A stretch of 64,000 nucleotides of DNA from Escherichia ruysiae (GTDB lineage Bacteria; Pseudomonadota; Gammaproteobacteria; Enterobacterales; Enterobacteriaceae): contig NZ_JAVIWS010000001.1 of the NCBI RefSeq assembly GCF_031323975.1, positions 1,798,001 to 1,862,000 on the forward strand, read 5' to 3'. This document shows, in pieces, positions 62,875 through 64,000 of this stretch. The translations under genes and the position numbers were made by a program. The notes under the pieces were generated by a model. It saw only the letters and a list, made by a program, of their open reading frames with translations. It was not told the DNA's origin and made no database searches. The first letter of the stretch is position 1. Each line of letters opens with the position of its first letter.

Positions 62875-64000
62875 GCTTTGCTCGCCTCATGACGATTATG
62901 ATCGTTTTGTTTTAAAGGAGGAAGTATCGGCAGTAGACGAATGAGTACGATGTAAGCGCAAATCTCAATAGCCACAAAACCAATAGAAATCAACAGTTCT
63001 TCCCAGGTCGGGAAGTAGGCGTAACCGCCGCCTGGGTTAAATGCCACCAGCGAATAGGTCAGACGCCAGGTTGCACAACCTAACAGCGCGCTCAGTGCTG
63101 ACAGGAACAGCATACGGGAATCATTGCGCAGCTTCGCCACACGCAGAACGACCAGCGGGAAGAGCATCAGCAGGACTTCAATCCAGAACATCACGGAGTA
63201 GAAGTCACCGGCAAACGCTAAGGACAGCTTGTCACGATAGATTAGCTCACCAAAGCGCAGCACGATGAAAATCGCCAGCAACACACTGATGGTGTTGGTC
63301 AGCTTGACGAACAGGCTCTTCTCATCCGGACCATTGCCGCGCAGACCCGCCTGCACCAGCGAACCTTCAAAGATGACAATCGAGAAGCCCATGATGAACG
63401 CCGTCAGCAGCGAGAACAGCGGCAACATTTCATAGCTCTGCCACAGCGGATGCACCTTGTAGCCCGCCGAGATCATCAGCGACCCCATTGAAGACTGGTG
63501 CATGGTCGGCAGCAGCGCACCAAGCGCGATGATGAAGAACATCACCTTGTTCAGACGTTTGAGCGACACCTTCCAGCCCAGACGTTCAAACAGTGCCGGA
63601 GCAAACTCCAGTGCCATCACGCCGATGTAGATAGTCATACAGACCGCCGTCTCGAACAGTACCGAGTTCACGTTGAAGTGACCCGGAATGTAGAAGTACG
63701 GCAGGTTCCAGTAGCGACCCACGTCGATAGTGATCGACAAGCCACCCAGTGAGTAACCAAACAGACTCGCCAACAGCGCCGGACGCACCAGCGGATGGTA
63801 TTGCCCACGGTTAAAGACGTATACCGCCCACGCCAGCGCCCAGCCGCCACAGGCAAAGCCGGTGCCGATCAGCAGGTCAAACGCGATCCACACGCCCCAC
63901 GGGAAGCCGCCGTTCAGGTCGGAGACAGAGCCCAGACCGAACACCAGACGTTTCACAATCAGGAGCATACAGATGACGATTAACGGTCCAAAAATCATGA
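62871..64000 (-). CDS. hybB: HybB, hydrogenase-2 membrane subunit (5' end missing)
   Basis: An integral membrane protein of the NrfD/PsrC type, with about ten helices; 375 residues and part of a codon are in the window and roughly 17 residues at the N terminus lie beyond the right edge. It ties hydrogenase-2 to the quinone pool together with HybA. The Met at 63998 is internal, judged from the HybB length of about 392 residues. Confidence 0.95.
   Translation of the reverse strand, partial: MIFGPLIVICMLLIVKRLVFGLGSVSDLNGGFPWGVWIAFDLLIGTGFACGGWALAWAVYVFNRGQYHPLVRPALLASLFGYSLGGLSITIDVGRYWNLPYFYIPGHFNVNSVLFETAVCMTIYIGVMALEFAPALFERLGWKVSLKRLNKVMFFIIALGALLPTMHQSSMGSLMISAGYKVHPLWQSYEMLPLFSLLTAFIMGFSIVIFEGSLVQAGLRGNGPDEKSLFVKLTNTISVLLAIFIVLRFGELIYRDKLSLAFAGDFYSVMFWIEVLLMLFPLVVLRVAKLRNDSRMLFLSALSALLGCATWRLTYSLVAFNPGGGYAYFPTWEELLISIGFVAIEICAYIVLIRLLPILPPLKQNDHNRHEASKA

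Overview
The window is Escherichia coli chromosome. Gene order and protein sequences match the E. coli stretch that runs from a group 2 capsule locus, through the type II secretion system (T2SS), glycolate (glc), pitB/gss/yghU and hydrogenase-2 (hyb) loci. A group 2 capsule together with a complete T2SS-beta and SslE is typical of extraintestinal or other pathogenic lineages rather than K-12. I see no tRNA, rRNA or CRISPR array.

Layout. (1) 1-7203, plus strand: capsule region 1, kpsF(end)-E-D-U-C-S. (2) 7253-8020: an intact 768-bp IS1 without a target duplication. (3) 8070-12367, minus strand, AT-rich: serotype-specific region 2 with only two genes, a hexapeptide acetyltransferase and a 1113-aa protein carrying a HAD domain. 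(4) 12516-13957, minus strand: region 3, kpsT-kpsM, preceded by a JUMPstart/ops element and a roughly 1-kb non-coding leader that holds spaced copies of a small palindrome. (5) 15101-31607, minus strand: T2SS operon sslE-pppA-yghG-gspC to gspM. (6) 32106-41546: glcDEFGBA (minus) and the divergent regulator glcC (plus). (7) 41629-54583: a lipid locus, described below. (8) 54632-59352: pitB, gss, yghU. (9) 59485-64000, minus strand: hybG-F-E-D-C-B, with hybB cut by the window end.

The most interesting block is 41629-54583. The plus-strand set is a fatty acyl-AMP ligase, an NAD-dependent epimerase/reductase, an acyl carrier protein and a serine-palmitoyltransferase-like alpha-oxoamine synthase. 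YghO, a GNAT-fold protein, is encoded divergently beside them. This is the same set of activities as the bacterial ceramide pathway described in Caulobacter (acyl-ACP synthetase, ACP, Spt, CerR and the GNAT-type ceramide synthase bCerS). Converging on it are minus-strand genes for a second LptF/LptG-like permease pair, a YtfJ paralogue, an unknown 278-aa protein, the MOP-type flippase YghQ and the P-loop kinases YghR and YghS, with a third kinase, YghT, transcribed divergently. I read the locus as a complete system for making a sphingoid-type lipid, modifying it (perhaps by phosphorylation) and moving it across the envelope. From memory, K-12 keeps only yghO and yghQRST around an IS5 copy, so the K-12 genes would be remnants of this locus. 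The functional reading is inference from family membership and context.

The other blocks are well understood. KpsC and KpsS build the Kdo linker, KpsF and KpsU supply Kdo precursors, and KpsMT with KpsE and KpsD export the polymer. PppA processes the pseudopilins GspG-K, YghG is the pilotin for secretin GspD, and SslE is the secreted substrate. GlcDEF oxidises glycolate, GlcB makes malate and GlcA imports glycolate. HybD-G mature the hydrogenase-2 large subunit HybC, and HybB is its membrane subunit.
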